Source of the DNA: Bolinopsis microptera
Taxonomy: Eukaryota; Ctenophora; Tentaculata; Lobata; Bolinopsidae
Assembly: GCF_026151205.1 (NCBI RefSeq)
Contig: NC_087082.1
Coordinates: 20,360,494 to 20,424,493 of the forward strand
Reading direction: 5' to 3'
DNA: 64,000 nucleotides
Below the pieces are notes generated by a model. It made no database searches, was not told the DNA's origin, and was given only the letters and a program-made list of their open reading frames with translations. Position numbers and translations under genes: made by a program. Positions 33,268 to 44,780 of this stretch are shown piece by piece (position 1 is the stretch's first letter; each line of letters opens with the position of its first letter).

Positions 33268-33699
33268 CCTACCCAGCAACTTGTCGTTACATCCCTCGTT
33301 GAGAAGGGATTTTCTTTGACAGGGTGCTGTGGATAGAAGTCAGTCTCAGGTGGCCGACTTCAAAATCAAATTTCTTGTGTGTTAATGATGAGTTGCCGAA
33401 AGGGTTTTCAGTTTAAGTTAGTCTCTGAGATCACTGGGAATATTTTCTTCTGGCCCCTTTTTATTTTTTATGAGTATTTTTTATTTCACAGAGGCCTAGT
33501 TAAAACAGTTAAGTTGCTCTGTTCATTTTATCAAGGCGAGTTCTGAGGACTAACGTACCTGTGAAATCCAAACAGAGCTCTATTTTTACCATGTTTGAAC
33601 TCGCCTGTATTATTCTATATCAAGTTAAGTTGCTAGTATCTCTCTGGTCTACAGTAGACCTATACAACATGTTCTTATAGATGCCTGGGAACAATGTCT

Positions 33700-33770
33700 A
33701 GTAGTGTAACCATGGTAACTAGTAGTGTAACTATGGTAACTAGCAGTGTAACCATGGTAACACAAGTAGT
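33700..33770. repeat. Short GTAACTATG/ACTAGTAGT repeat
   Basis: Three to four units of the same 21-bp family seen at 19.7-20.2 kb (TAGTGTAACYATGGTAACTA), here inside the last kinase intron, followed by a near-duplicate of CCTGGGAACAATGTCTA (33687 and 33784). Confidence 0.75.
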
Positions 33771-33977
33771 CCAGCTGATAAAGCCTGGGAACAATGTCTA
33801 ATAGCAGTGTAATCAGTACAGAAGTAGTCCAGCTGAGCGGTGTTGTTTAATTTCCACCATGTCTGACACACATTGCATGATCGCTACTTCGCAACTATAT
33901 CAGGCATATTCTCGAGTCTTTGATTAATTGAGTACATGATTTCTTGAGTTTTTAATTAATTGAGTACATTATTTCAG

Positions 33978-34037
33978 CAGCTGCACTTACTCCGGCAGCG
34001 GTTACAACAAGCACGCGAGGAGTACAACGTCAAGTGA
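33978..34037 (+). CDS. Terminal exon, short coiled-coil-like C-terminus
   Basis: Acceptor CATTATTTCAG, phase 0. It reads QQLHLLRQRLQQAREEYNVK and then TGA (34035-34037). The heptad-like Leu/Gln/Arg pattern suggests a short amphipathic helix. Phase 0 matches both donors of the exon at 30079. The stop lies inside a CRE palindrome. Confidence 0.6.
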   Translation, partial: QLHLLRQRLQQAREEYNVK

Positions 34038-34116
34038 CGTCATCACAACAACCTGTGACGTCATCACATCATCACGTGACGTCATCGGCCCTTCAGTTGA
34101 CGAGCTCGTGACGTCA
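34035..34116. promoter_or_regulatory. Four TGACGTCA palindromes over the stop codon and 3' UTR
   Basis: TGACGTCA occurs at 34035, 34056, 34077 and 34109. The first three are 21 bp apart, the same spacing as in the 578-684 array, and the first overlaps the TGA stop. They could be CREB/ATF sites or a decayed minisatellite. Confidence 0.6.
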
Positions 34117-36279
34117 CACGAGCTACTAATTAGAGCTACTAATTAGACACTAATACCACTTCTTACGCTGATTTTTAGGAGGAGGGATCATCACTTCATA
34201 ATATCGTTTTGTTTGGAGTTCAGTTCAATAGTTTATTGAACAGATAAATTGTGCAGCTTACTAAGCTTTGTTCTACTGTTTTGAGTGTGACAAGATAACA
34301 AGATAACAAGATACACATAAGTGTGTGGAGCTCAAGTTTGAGTGATATAAAGTTTTGGAATGCATCTCACTTTCTGGATGAGCGACGTCCAGCGCTCCCC
34401 TGAAAGTGTTCGTATTGGTGCTGATGAAGTGTGATCATGTGATCACTGTCGATCAAGTTATCTTGCTCCTTATTTGTGATAAAACTGAAGATATGAGGAA
34501 TACCAGTGAGGATAGAACCGTTCAGTGTTATTTAACGTTTTGATTGTTACATTATTATAATGTTATATTTGTACATTTGTATTACTGGTATGTTTTTACA
34601 TGTCGACGAAAAGTTGTTATCGGGGTATCTAGTTAAATTGATAGAGAAAGCGAGAAAAGTTTCCCCTTCAATTAATTAATTGCTAAAATATACAAGTCAC
34701 AGTTTGAATAGAGACCGGCAAAATATACACCCTTATTTATTGATATGAGACCATAAGAGCATAAGGATTAATCAAACTACTTTATGATTCCATTTCCTGT
34801 ACTCTTAGTGCCATTATAATATGCAATATTCGAATAATAACATTATTTATAAACCGAATTGTGTGATGATGATTACTCCAAATTTCTTATACTTACAAAG
34901 GAAACTACCCATGTTAGTAAAAAGTGCAATTATGAAAATAGAAAGCTAAAACAGTGGTCCTTCCAGAAGTTAGCCCGGCAAAAATGCCAAAGTACTAATC
35001 GATCGCAGGTCTCTATTTTTAATGTCAGAGGTATAATTAGTTAATTAATTAATTGATTGATGGAATGGTTGGAGTATAGAATTAGAAAGAATTTCAGAGG
35101 CTCTGATTTGAATCTAGAGAGAATTAATTTCAGAAACTAGAATTACCTTAATTAATTATGTTAATTATTGAATTGGTGATGCATTATTTTGAGTTGTAGT
35201 AGATTAATGAAAACACACGTGACTATATAGGATTTTATTTATTTATGTTTCAGTATAAAACTGTCGTGTAAACTTGTAAATATGTTAATTAAAAGATGCA
35301 TTAATTGTAAAACTTCCTAACATAGTCTCGAAAAGTATTAGTTTTGTCTGTTTTCCCTCTGGATAAGCCGTTACAAAGACTGAACTGTAAAAATCACGTT
35401 TCAATAAATTTTTAACACATACAGATTCTGAATTCCTCCTTAATTTAATTAGGTGAAAAAGGGAGCCGATAAATGAGAAGCATACACTTTCATAAACCAT
35501 TTGTTAGCCAAAATTTGGGTATTTGTTTTCATTCGTCACCTCATTCTTAGTTTGAATACCCACTCTGCCGAGTAGAAAGGAATTTCCGTGGTGGTTAAGA
35601 ACAACGTGGTTCAATAACCCCCCTAGAACAAGACCTCCCTGGTAAGATGATCTGAAAATTGAAATTCGACACGTGCAGATATCAATAAAATTGTGAAATA
35701 TTATCAACTCAGACTGTATTTTCATTCACCTGTCGTTTTAGCGCTGCACTTTTTTATCTCCAAGTCACTTTATGACATCCCAAAGCTATCACAAATTTAG
35801 GAGTCTACCCCGTCATATTATGTTTGTAAGAATATTGAGAAACTCTATTTTACCAGGACCGGAAGCTACTATCATATAACCGCCTATCATTGGATAATGA
35901 AGTTTTTAGATCCTTACAATCTCATAAATGGTATATTTTGTTATGAAAGGTGCTGTGTCAGTACCTCGCTTATCCAGATTCTAGTGTTTTAAGAGAGTCT
36001 TGCTTATCCGGATATTGGAGAATCCAGACGTTTCTGTTACAGTTGGTATCACACTTTACTGACCACGTGTATTATATGTTTCATTGTGCAATACTTGTTA
36101 AAAGCTTTTAACAACTAAAATATTATAAGCGTTTTATTGTTTAACTAAAATCCTTCAATTGTTGGAATGAATTTTGCGGAGAAATCAATGCCAATACTCC
36201 AATTCGAAATTATGACAACCTCCTACTAGAGGTTGTTAATTTGAATGTTGAATATTTATCCAATCCCTATTAATACCTT
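34117..36279. other. No supported gene; AT-rich intergenic DNA
   Basis: Frames of 60-73 codons are present on both strands, but none shows a recognisable family, splice sites in phase, or unusual composition. The base content is AT-rich with TTAATTAA runs near 35040 and 35150. Confidence 0.5.
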
Positions 36280-36602
36280 ACTTATGCTATTAATACCTTA
36301 CTTATGCTATTATGTGCCTCGCCGGGCTAAAGCAGTGGATGACCTTGCTGTACGGCAAGTTAAACAAGGATCTGAAACTACTAGGTTCCGTACAGACTCA
36401 ACTCTGCACCCGTGTCAATATGTTCATTATATGCAAGCATCTTGATTTATTAATACCTTACTTATGCTATCAATACCTTACTTATGCTATTAATACCTTA
36501 CTTATGCTATTAATACCTTACTTATGCTATTAATACCTTACTTATGCTATTAATACCTTACTTATGCTATTAATACCTTACTTATGCTATTAATACCTTG
36601 CT
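36270..36602. repeat. 20-bp TTAATACCTTACTTATGCTA array split by a unique block
   Basis: Two units precede and about nine follow a unique segment of roughly 130 bp (36313-36445). The unique block is open in one frame (LAGLKQWMTLLYGKLNKDLK, then LLGSVQTQLCTRVNMF) but has no clear splice sites, and I cannot assign it. Confidence 0.85.
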
Positions 36603-36732
36603 GGTATACTAGCTCATAGCTTCTACCCGTGATTTGAGGATAACTCAGCTAACCTATATTGTAAAGTTAGATGACGAACATGTCAGCGGATCATCCTCTA
36701 ACCGGGGCTGATCAGGGTCCCAACGACCCTAC

Positions 36733-37110
36733 CCACGTGCTGATAACCTGATCACGTGCTGATAACATGATCACGTGCTGATAACCTGCCCACGTGCTGA
36801 TAACCTGATCACGTGCTGATAACCTACCCACGTGCTGATAACATGATCACGTGCTGATAACCTGCCCACGTGCTGATAACCTGATCACGTGCTGATAACC
36901 TACCCACGTGCTGATAACCTGATCACGTGCTGATAACCTGCCCACGTGCTGATCACCTGATCACGTGCTGATAACCTGCCCACGTGCTGATCACCTGATC
37001 ACGTGCTGATAACCTGATCACGTGCTGATAACCTGCCCACGTGCTGATCACCTGCCCACGTGCTGATAACCTGATCACGTGCTGATCACCTGATCACGTG
37101 CTGATCACCT
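36733..37110. repeat. 20 copies of a 19-bp unit carrying CACGTG and often GATAA
   Basis: The unit is CACGTGCTGATAACCTGAT, with variants GATCACC for GATAACC and GCCC for GATC. Every unit keeps the CACGTG E-box; most keep the GATAA core. It could act as a bHLH/GATA site cluster, or be an ordinary minisatellite. Confidence 0.9.
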
Positions 37111-40100
37111 GCCCATTCACAGTGAGTGAGTTTAATATTTCCTTATCTGAATAAAAAATGAATTTGGTTGTACAACCCCAGAATCTTGTAAGAAGTTGAT
37201 AAGAAAATATAAAAGAGGTCCAAACCCTCACTCGGAAACTGCATCCCCTCACTCCATTTGAAGAAACTGACGAGCCTATATAATATTATATCGTATGGCC
37301 TATGGAATTAGTGAACTGGGAACGTGAGAATAAAGTGATGCGATTTAAATTATTGAACAGAAAATAAAAATTGATCTGATTTGGAGACGATAATCGATTT
37401 GGCACCACATTTTCTTGTTTTCTACTACCATTGCAATAACATTAACTTTTCTCCATTGATGAAAGAAATTAGGATGAATTCAATGAATCATTGCGGACGC
37501 AATTTTGGCAGACTGCTTAAAAGTTAAGGGGCCGGTCAACTCTAAAAGTTTTTTATGCGACAAAAATTTGTCCAAGTCAAGTACCGAAATAAAGTCTTAC
37601 TCGTCAACAGACCACAAAATTGTGGTTATCAAGAATGTTATATCGAGATGATAAGAGACGCGAGTCAAGTAAAAAGCATAACTATGAAACTCTACCGAAG
37701 TGTTAAAATATTTGGGTACATTGTGATTAATCTGAACCCCTCCCTCCCTTGTAAATTTTGTAAATATTAATTTCCTACCCCAGGGAGGCGTATTTCCGGG
37801 TATCCTAGTACCAATTGCCCCATATCTTCTCCCAAGCTGAGAGGAGTAAAGAAGAGGAGTTGCAGATTGTAAAGAAGAAGGAGGAGCCAAGAGATGGAGC
37901 TAGACAGAGACAGACATGGTCCGCTTTGAGGTGAATATTTTAAACAGGACTCACAAACACTACTTATTTTCACAATCTCTTTAGTTTAAACTGTGAGATT
38001 TACCGAAGGCAGGGTCGCCGGGAGGGAGCAGTGTGAGTTGTCTGATGTCGGGATCTTGTCCCTACCCTGCTGTCTAGGGTAGCCGTCTATCGGGCTCATT
38101 CTCTCAGCACCGGCTTATACTTGAGCTGTGAATTTGGTTGGGATGGTGGTTTTGTGCAGTGGTTTTTGGGGTACGAGCTGTTTTCTCCTGATTGCCGGGT
38201 ATTATTTTGTATATATTGGAGTATGTGTGGCCTGTGAACCGTTAATTGCCATAACAGTGCCATCTTTCTTCCAGTTTCTACCGTCTGAACCCCAGACTGA
38301 AGATATTTCTTCATCTTGGTGTGACATTTTCTAAATTCATTGCCTGTTATGTTTTAATGTTCTAATTATAAAACCCCCGCATTTAGATCTATTTCAATCC
38401 TCTTTAATTCCGACCTTTCAAGTCTGTAACTGCTTCCTTCGGCATTCTGACTGATTGTCGGTCTCTCTCAGGTGACTTGGGTCACCTGTAGGTACTCTCA
38501 TAATCACCATATAAAGCCCTCATAAAACCATCGCCGTGTCACCGGACTCCTTAACTTCAGTTATTTCTCCCTTTATTTGTCTCCATACGTCTTGATGATT
38601 TAGACTATCTGATGATTGAGAAATCTGACCGTACCATCCCTCCTTCTTCCCACGTGACAAGGCACGTGGGTAATGGGTAACTTGGTCACGTGATGAGGCA
38701 CGTGGGTATCAGGTTTTCTGACTGGTTCGGCTTGCTTGGTTAAAATTTCATATTTCAGTCATAATTGCAGTGGTTTGTGCTTAGTTTTTATTGAATCTGT
38801 CTGTGCTCGTGTTACGAAATTCTATTATCTGAAATGGCTGACACCCTGATGCTGTTAGCTTGTGATCTTTGACGCGTGCCACATCGAGAAATAGGATTCC
38901 GTCTGACTTCATAGATTTACTGAAACTCACAGTCGTCGCGTCGGTCCAGCCTAGTAACACTAACACAATTAAACGGACAATGGAGCACAGCCACCGTTTT
39001 AGAAGTTATGAATTCCACAATTGTTTTGACGGAATTTGCTGATATAATGTGCCCTTTTCCAAGGACATTGACTTGTTCTTCAACCTCTTGCTTTTTAAAA
39101 TGCTGTTTTGTCTGTGAGTATGTGTTTTTTATTTGGTAATGCCTACAACGACGTCAGAAATGATACACGATGAATAGTTACAGTTATTTCAATACTTTGC
39201 ATTTCACTATTATTTCTGGGCAGGTCTAATTATTTTGAAGTACTATATTAGCTGTTACATTCACTCGGAACTAATCTTCTTCAGATCACGAGGAATGTTA
39301 GCGCAACTTTCTTTTATTTCCCTGATTCAGAGTATACTAAGGATTTAAAATCCGTCCGATTTAATAAGAGCTCACTGAAGGTGGGTCGAGGTGAAATAAC
39401 GGCGTGGTTTATGAAGGAGTAACGATTGTGAAATAGACCACCAGTATGAGCAGTGTTTTACCGAGTAGACTGCCCAGTCTATTTTAAACCTCTGAATGTA
39501 CCATTTACAATTATTCACATTTGGACGTCTGTAACTGATGAATTAACGTTATTGTCGGGTCGTCTTCTCTGAGTCCCATTGTTACCATCTCCTCCACACT
39601 CCTCGTTAGATAAGAGCAGTTGTTTTTGCTTACACCGTACTTGCTAACTCAGATAAGATAATACACCCCAGACTCTTGCTGTCTGTATCTGGGAGTCAGG
39701 GCGAGATAATCTTTACTAAACCACACCACGTGACCCTCACATGACTATAATTTGCCCGTGAAGCTGCACACCCACCTGACTGAGAGTCTACAGTCTGGTC
39801 AGATCCAGACCCGCTCTCACATTGAGAGGACGCTTTTAGGATTTGACGTGTCTCGAGCTGAGCAGGACTGGTTTTCAAGTGAGCTGAGAATCCTGTTGTG
39901 CAGATTCGGCATATTTGGAGATTACTAATTCTGCACTACCGGACTTATCAGTGCTTTATTTACTAGCCTTACTAGTTCCGTGCGTGCAATTCCAATATTT
40001 CCCATCCCCCTCGTGATAGACATAGTTTGTTACATACATACACAACACATAGTTTGTAATATTGTTTGATGAGTGTTTTTTAGGTGAATTAGTGTTAATT

Positions 40101-40520
40101 TTGTATTTCTTGGTTCAGCCGCCACAATGTATTATATTATCATTATTATCCAATATTACGTAGTGTTGTGTAATTTTGTGAATTTAAACAGCCCAGCATT
40201 GCAATATAATAGTAGTAGTAGTAGTTGCTATAGTTACTATATATTGCAATATAATAACCGGTAATAATTTGACACTTGATTTGGACGACAGATATCCCCG
40301 CTGTTGCTTCACTTTAACTAATATCTACTATATAGTAATATAACTAGTATCTAGCTGCCTTATTCGGTAACTATCTAGCTGCCTTTTCAAATCCGGTTCT
40401 TGCCCTCTCCAACATGATGATCATTAGAATTATTGAGTCAGTCATTTTAGCATGTTTCTCGTGAGGTTGTATATCTTTTAAGAGACTCGATCAATCAAAT
40501 CTAATGGTATTTCCTTGTGT
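37111..40520. other. No supported gene
   Basis: I see no exon series or family match. Several CACGTG motifs cluster at about 38650-38705 (CACGTGACAAGGCACGTGGG and neighbours). The frames near 37.6-38.3 kb overlap on both strands and look random. Confidence 0.5.
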
Positions 40521-42010
40521 GCACGTAAGCAATATGTTCGGATGACCGGTAGCATGGCTACAGAAGTAAGCAATATGTTCGGATGACCGGTAGCTATGGT
40601 AGCTATGGTAACTATGGTAACTATGGTAACTATGGTAACTATGGTAGCTATGGTAGCTATGGTAACTATGGTAGCTATGGTAACTATGGTAGCTATGGTA
40701 GCTATGGTAACTATGGTAACTATGGTAACTATGGTAGCATGGCTACAGAAGTAAGCAATATGTTCGGATGACCGGTAGCTATGGTAACTATGGTAACTAT
40801 GGTAACTATGGTAACTATGGTAGCATGGCTACAGAAGTAAGCAATATGTTCGGATGACCGGTAACTATGGTAACTATGGTAGCTATGGTAACTATGGTAA
40901 CTATGGTAACTATGGTAACTATGGTAACTATGGTAACTATGGTAACTATGGTAACTATGGTAACTATGGTAGCATGGCTACAGAAGTAAGCAATATGTTC
41001 GGATGACCGGTAGCTATGGTAACTATGGTAACTATGGTAACTATGGTAACTATGGTAACTACGGTAACTATGGTAACTATGGTAACTACGGTAACTATGG
41101 TAACTATGGTAACTATGGTAACTATGGTAACTATGGTAACTATGGTAACTACGGTAACTATGGTAACTATGGTAACTATGGTAACTATGGTAACTATGGT
41201 AACTATGGTAACTATGGTAACTATGGTAACTATGGTAACTATGGTAACTATGGTAACTATGGTAGCATGGCTACAGAAGTAAGCAATATGTTCGGATGAC
41301 CGGTAGCTATGGTAACTATGGTAACTATGGTAACTATGGTAACTATGGTAACTATGGTAACTATGGTAACTATGGTAACTATGGTAACTATGGTAACTAT
41401 GGTAACTATGGTAACTATGGTAACTATGGTAACTATGGTAACTATGGTAACTATGGTAACTATGGTAGCATGGCTACAGAAGTAAGCAATATGTTCGGAT
41501 GACCGGTAGCTATGGTAACTATGGTAACTATGGTAACTATGGTAGCATGGCTACAGAAGTAAGCAATATGTTCGGATGACCGGTAGCTATGGTAACTATG
41601 GTAACTATGGTAACTATGGTAGCATGGCTACAGAAGTAAGCAATATGTTCGGATGACCGGTAGCTATGGTAACTATGGTAACTATGGTAACTATGGTAGC
41701 ATGGCTACAGAAGTAAGCAATATGTTCGGATGACCGGTAGCTATGGTAACTATGGTAACTATGGTAACTATGGTAGCATGGCTACAGAAGTAAGCAATAT
41801 GTTCGGATGACCGGTAGCTATGGTAACTATGGTAACTATGGTAACTATGGTAGCATGGCTACAGAAGTAAGCAATATGTTCGGATGACCGGTAGCTATGG
41901 TAACTATGGTAACTATGGTAACTATGGTAGCATGGCTACAGAAGTAAGCAATATGTTCGGATGACCGGTAGCTATGGTAACTATGGTAACTATGGTAACT
42001 ATGGTAGCAT
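40520..42010. repeat. Composite array: 9-bp GTAACTATG runs between copies of a 40-bp spacer
   Basis: About 13 copies of a spacer (GCATGGCTACAGAAGTAAGC then AATATGTTCGGATGACCGGT) separate runs of 9-bp GGTAACTAT or GGTAGCTAT units. Early runs are long and variable (up to about 29 units near 41010-41265); from 41500 on they settle into equal 78-bp composite units. The spacer holds AGAA|GTAAGC, a good donor sequence. The GNYGNYG and VTMVTM frames are by-products. Confidence 0.95.
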
Positions 42011-44780
42011 GGCTACAGAAGTATCGAGTTAGGAGGGTTTGGTCAGTTCGTTAAATTTACTAGAATATGTTTTAGATCTTCCCATTATCCTTGTCATGAC
42101 TGTACACGTCATTAACTTCTCTACAATTAAAATCGAATTAAATCTATTGTATCATGCCCTTTAAAATGCTAAATTCTCGTAGCGTGTTATCTTGGCTGCC
42201 TAAAAAGCTTTCCACTTGTAACTATAATTTTCACAAGAATGCGAAAACGTAATGATGCCCTCTGGAAACTCACAAGAAAGGCCTCTAGAAACTCCCAAGA
42301 AAGGCCTCTAGAAACTCTCAAGAAAGCCCCCTAGAAACTCTTAAAAATTCTCTCTAAAAAACGCAAAAAAATGTTGTCTTTGACTGTACAGTCTAGAATT
42401 GTGAGTGCCCAAAAAAATCCCCAAAATGTTCACTCTTAATATTCAAGAATTAGCATTAAATTCACAGTGTAGGAAAATTAATGTGACTTTAAAATATCAA
42501 TTATTCGTCTTTCAGTCGACTTCACGCTTAATCTATTAGTATTAAGCTACAGTACTTTGCAGTATGGTAGATTTATGTTGTTTGATTTGGTTTCCTCCCT
42601 CAAGTTTTAAATATTAACGAAGATAGGGCACAGTAATAAGGTTTTCTAGTAGACACTCCTTGAAAGGACCGTTAGCGGAAAATTCATTAATTTAATTGAC
42701 AATACTCGTGCAGTCTCTCAAGCAAGCAAATTGTTTATAAACTTATAACTTTATAAATAAGTTTATGCTAAATATACCTTTTCTAAAATAAAGATTTTTC
42801 AACGTACCTTCATGTTTTGCTTTGCTTTTAATGATACCATTTGATATCTTGTCGCGTTCACCTCGCGACCTCAATATTCTGTAAACTTGACTTGGTTCCT
42901 GAAATTATTCTGCGAGAAATTAAGCTCATAAAGATTTGGGGGATCTAAACAAATGTTTCAAATTCCTAGGTGGTTTTTTTTTCAAAAAGATATAAAGATC
43001 TCTGATCTTGTGCGGTCAACAGACGTTTAGGCTCATGTATTATAGTGCCGTGTCTATAACTATGTCTAGGCTCCTGTATAATGCCATGTTGCTTAAACCT
43101 TAATTTTTAACACTCGATGACTTTTGATTAGAACAAAAGAATCTAACATGAACAGCTACTTCTGCTGATGACATACCCGGTCACAATGCTAATTAACTTC
43201 ATAAGACTCTCCTGATCATGACAAAAGACAGACGGCTCGGCAGCCCTCAAATCCAACTCATCACATCATCTCATGATCTGATCTGAGTGGGACGTGTTGG
43301 TCGCCCCCCCCCCCCCTCCTCGTGATGTGGCAAGTTTAAGCATCACTACTAATTATTGTTGGTGGACGCTAATTATTCAATATGCCCTGGTATGAGAATA
43401 TAATGTGGACATTGAGTAACTTAAGCACAATTAAAACAAACTTTTTGTATGAACTCCGTTCTAGAAGATTAATAGTCGTAACTTTTTATTCGTCTTGACA
43501 TCGTTCTAGCGGAGTGATAACTTTGTGCTTCTAACTCCATTCAGTAACATTGTGCGTTTGCTAAAGATTACGAGGGTCATTAAAAATATGTGACGCGGTC
43601 TTATCACTAACAGCTCTTTATAACTTCCTCGTTTAAATTTAAAGTTGATTTTTAGTCGCATTCTTATCATTCTTATCATTCCCTGCTACAATTCACGGCT
43701 TTGGAATGAGAGAAGAATCTCCGTCACTCGAACGACTAACGATTTTTTCATTTATTTAATTTTCTAAATATTTATTTAACGATTAACATAATGCAGGAAA
43801 CCATAGAAATTTGCGGATGAAAAACGTTTTGGCACTGCTATAACTACAAAAAATTTGAAATTTAAAGCATTTGTTTAATGACCGTCTGAAAACTTTAAAA
43901 ATTAGCTGCAAATGAGCAGATTACTCCGACTAGTGACGATCTTCACCAGAATTGTTGCTGCATCCGCTCTAATCTGCATGACACGTACTACTATACGCTT
44001 ATGTAACCAGTTTAAGCATTGACTTTGACGTCGCCAAATAACGAGTAAAAATACCTCAGTTTTTAAACTATCTTCTACCTACGTAATGTTGAACATTGAA
44101 CCGTCCCAATAATTTCCATGATTTTCGTTCGGAATTTGAACCTTCAGACTACAATAGCCCACGTGGGGATGGTGATTTGATTCCGTTAATCAAATTCCGT
44201 TAATAAGGTCAGACTGAAAAGTAAATAGTAAAAACCAAAATGAGAAAATAGTAGGACTACCCATTAAAACATACGTGGGACAGTCTCAAAAAATGGATGC
44301 TGGCTGATTCACCACCCCCACGTGGGCTATTTTCCCATATTCTATTAGGGTGCTATTTTAACAAGATTTGGAGGATAGGTCTGCCCATTGCTCCTTTATA
44401 ATATCTGCCCCATTCAGCACTTTTATATCCTGACTCACACCTCATCAAGCTCCAGGCTAGCCCCTCCAGTCAGTCTTTTAGAAGCTCCTCCCGACCAATC
44501 ACAGCGAGGCAGGGCCCCTTCCCACCAATGAAAACCCTCTATTTCCAGTCTATACCCCCGGGGATAGTGTTTACACACACGTGGTCTATTGACATGTTTG
44601 TATAGGCGGACTATTCAAGTACAGACAGGCTGAAGCTGAGTGAGCTGCCTGGATACCAGTGGTATGGTATTACCACCCTCCATCCCACCATTATCCACTT
44701 ACCCTGTCAGCACAGTTATACTACCTATCAATAACACATTGAGAGAGAGGATTGCAGGGGGTGACTGAGATTCCATATTC
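42011..44780. other. No supported gene; minor repeats
   Basis: A 24-25-bp repeat (CTAGAAACTCNCAAGAAAGGC) occurs about four times at 42262-42345, and there is a C homopolymer near 43304-43317. CACGTGGGGATGGTGATT-like and CCCACGTGGGC segments at 44160-44175 and 44318-44330 form an inverted pair. No coding signal is evident. Confidence 0.5.

Noticed and set aside
30190-33336. 1,048-residue second forward frame and minus-strand frames in the 42-bp array
   Set aside because: The unit length is a multiple of three, so any stop-free unit gives a giant frame. Only the frame continuing from the exon at 30079 has a biological reason to be read.
37597-38334. Overlapping frames on both strands (60-97 codons)
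   Set aside because: Random-looking composition, no domain and no conserved splice phases.
38600-38640. Hammerhead ribozyme core (CTGATGA near GAAA)
   Set aside because: Only four bases separate CTGATGA and GAAA, so stem II cannot form. A similar CTGATGA at 34419 lacks the GAAA box.
40583-41502. Gly/Tyr/Asn-rich GNYGNYG protein, as in silk-like or RNA-binding proteins
   Set aside because: Each frame ends within one composite unit at the spacer (NMFG stop), and no splice-site or start pattern supports coding.
43304-43317. C homopolymer and the G homopolymer near 46087
   Set aside because: Simple sequence with no associated structure that I can support.
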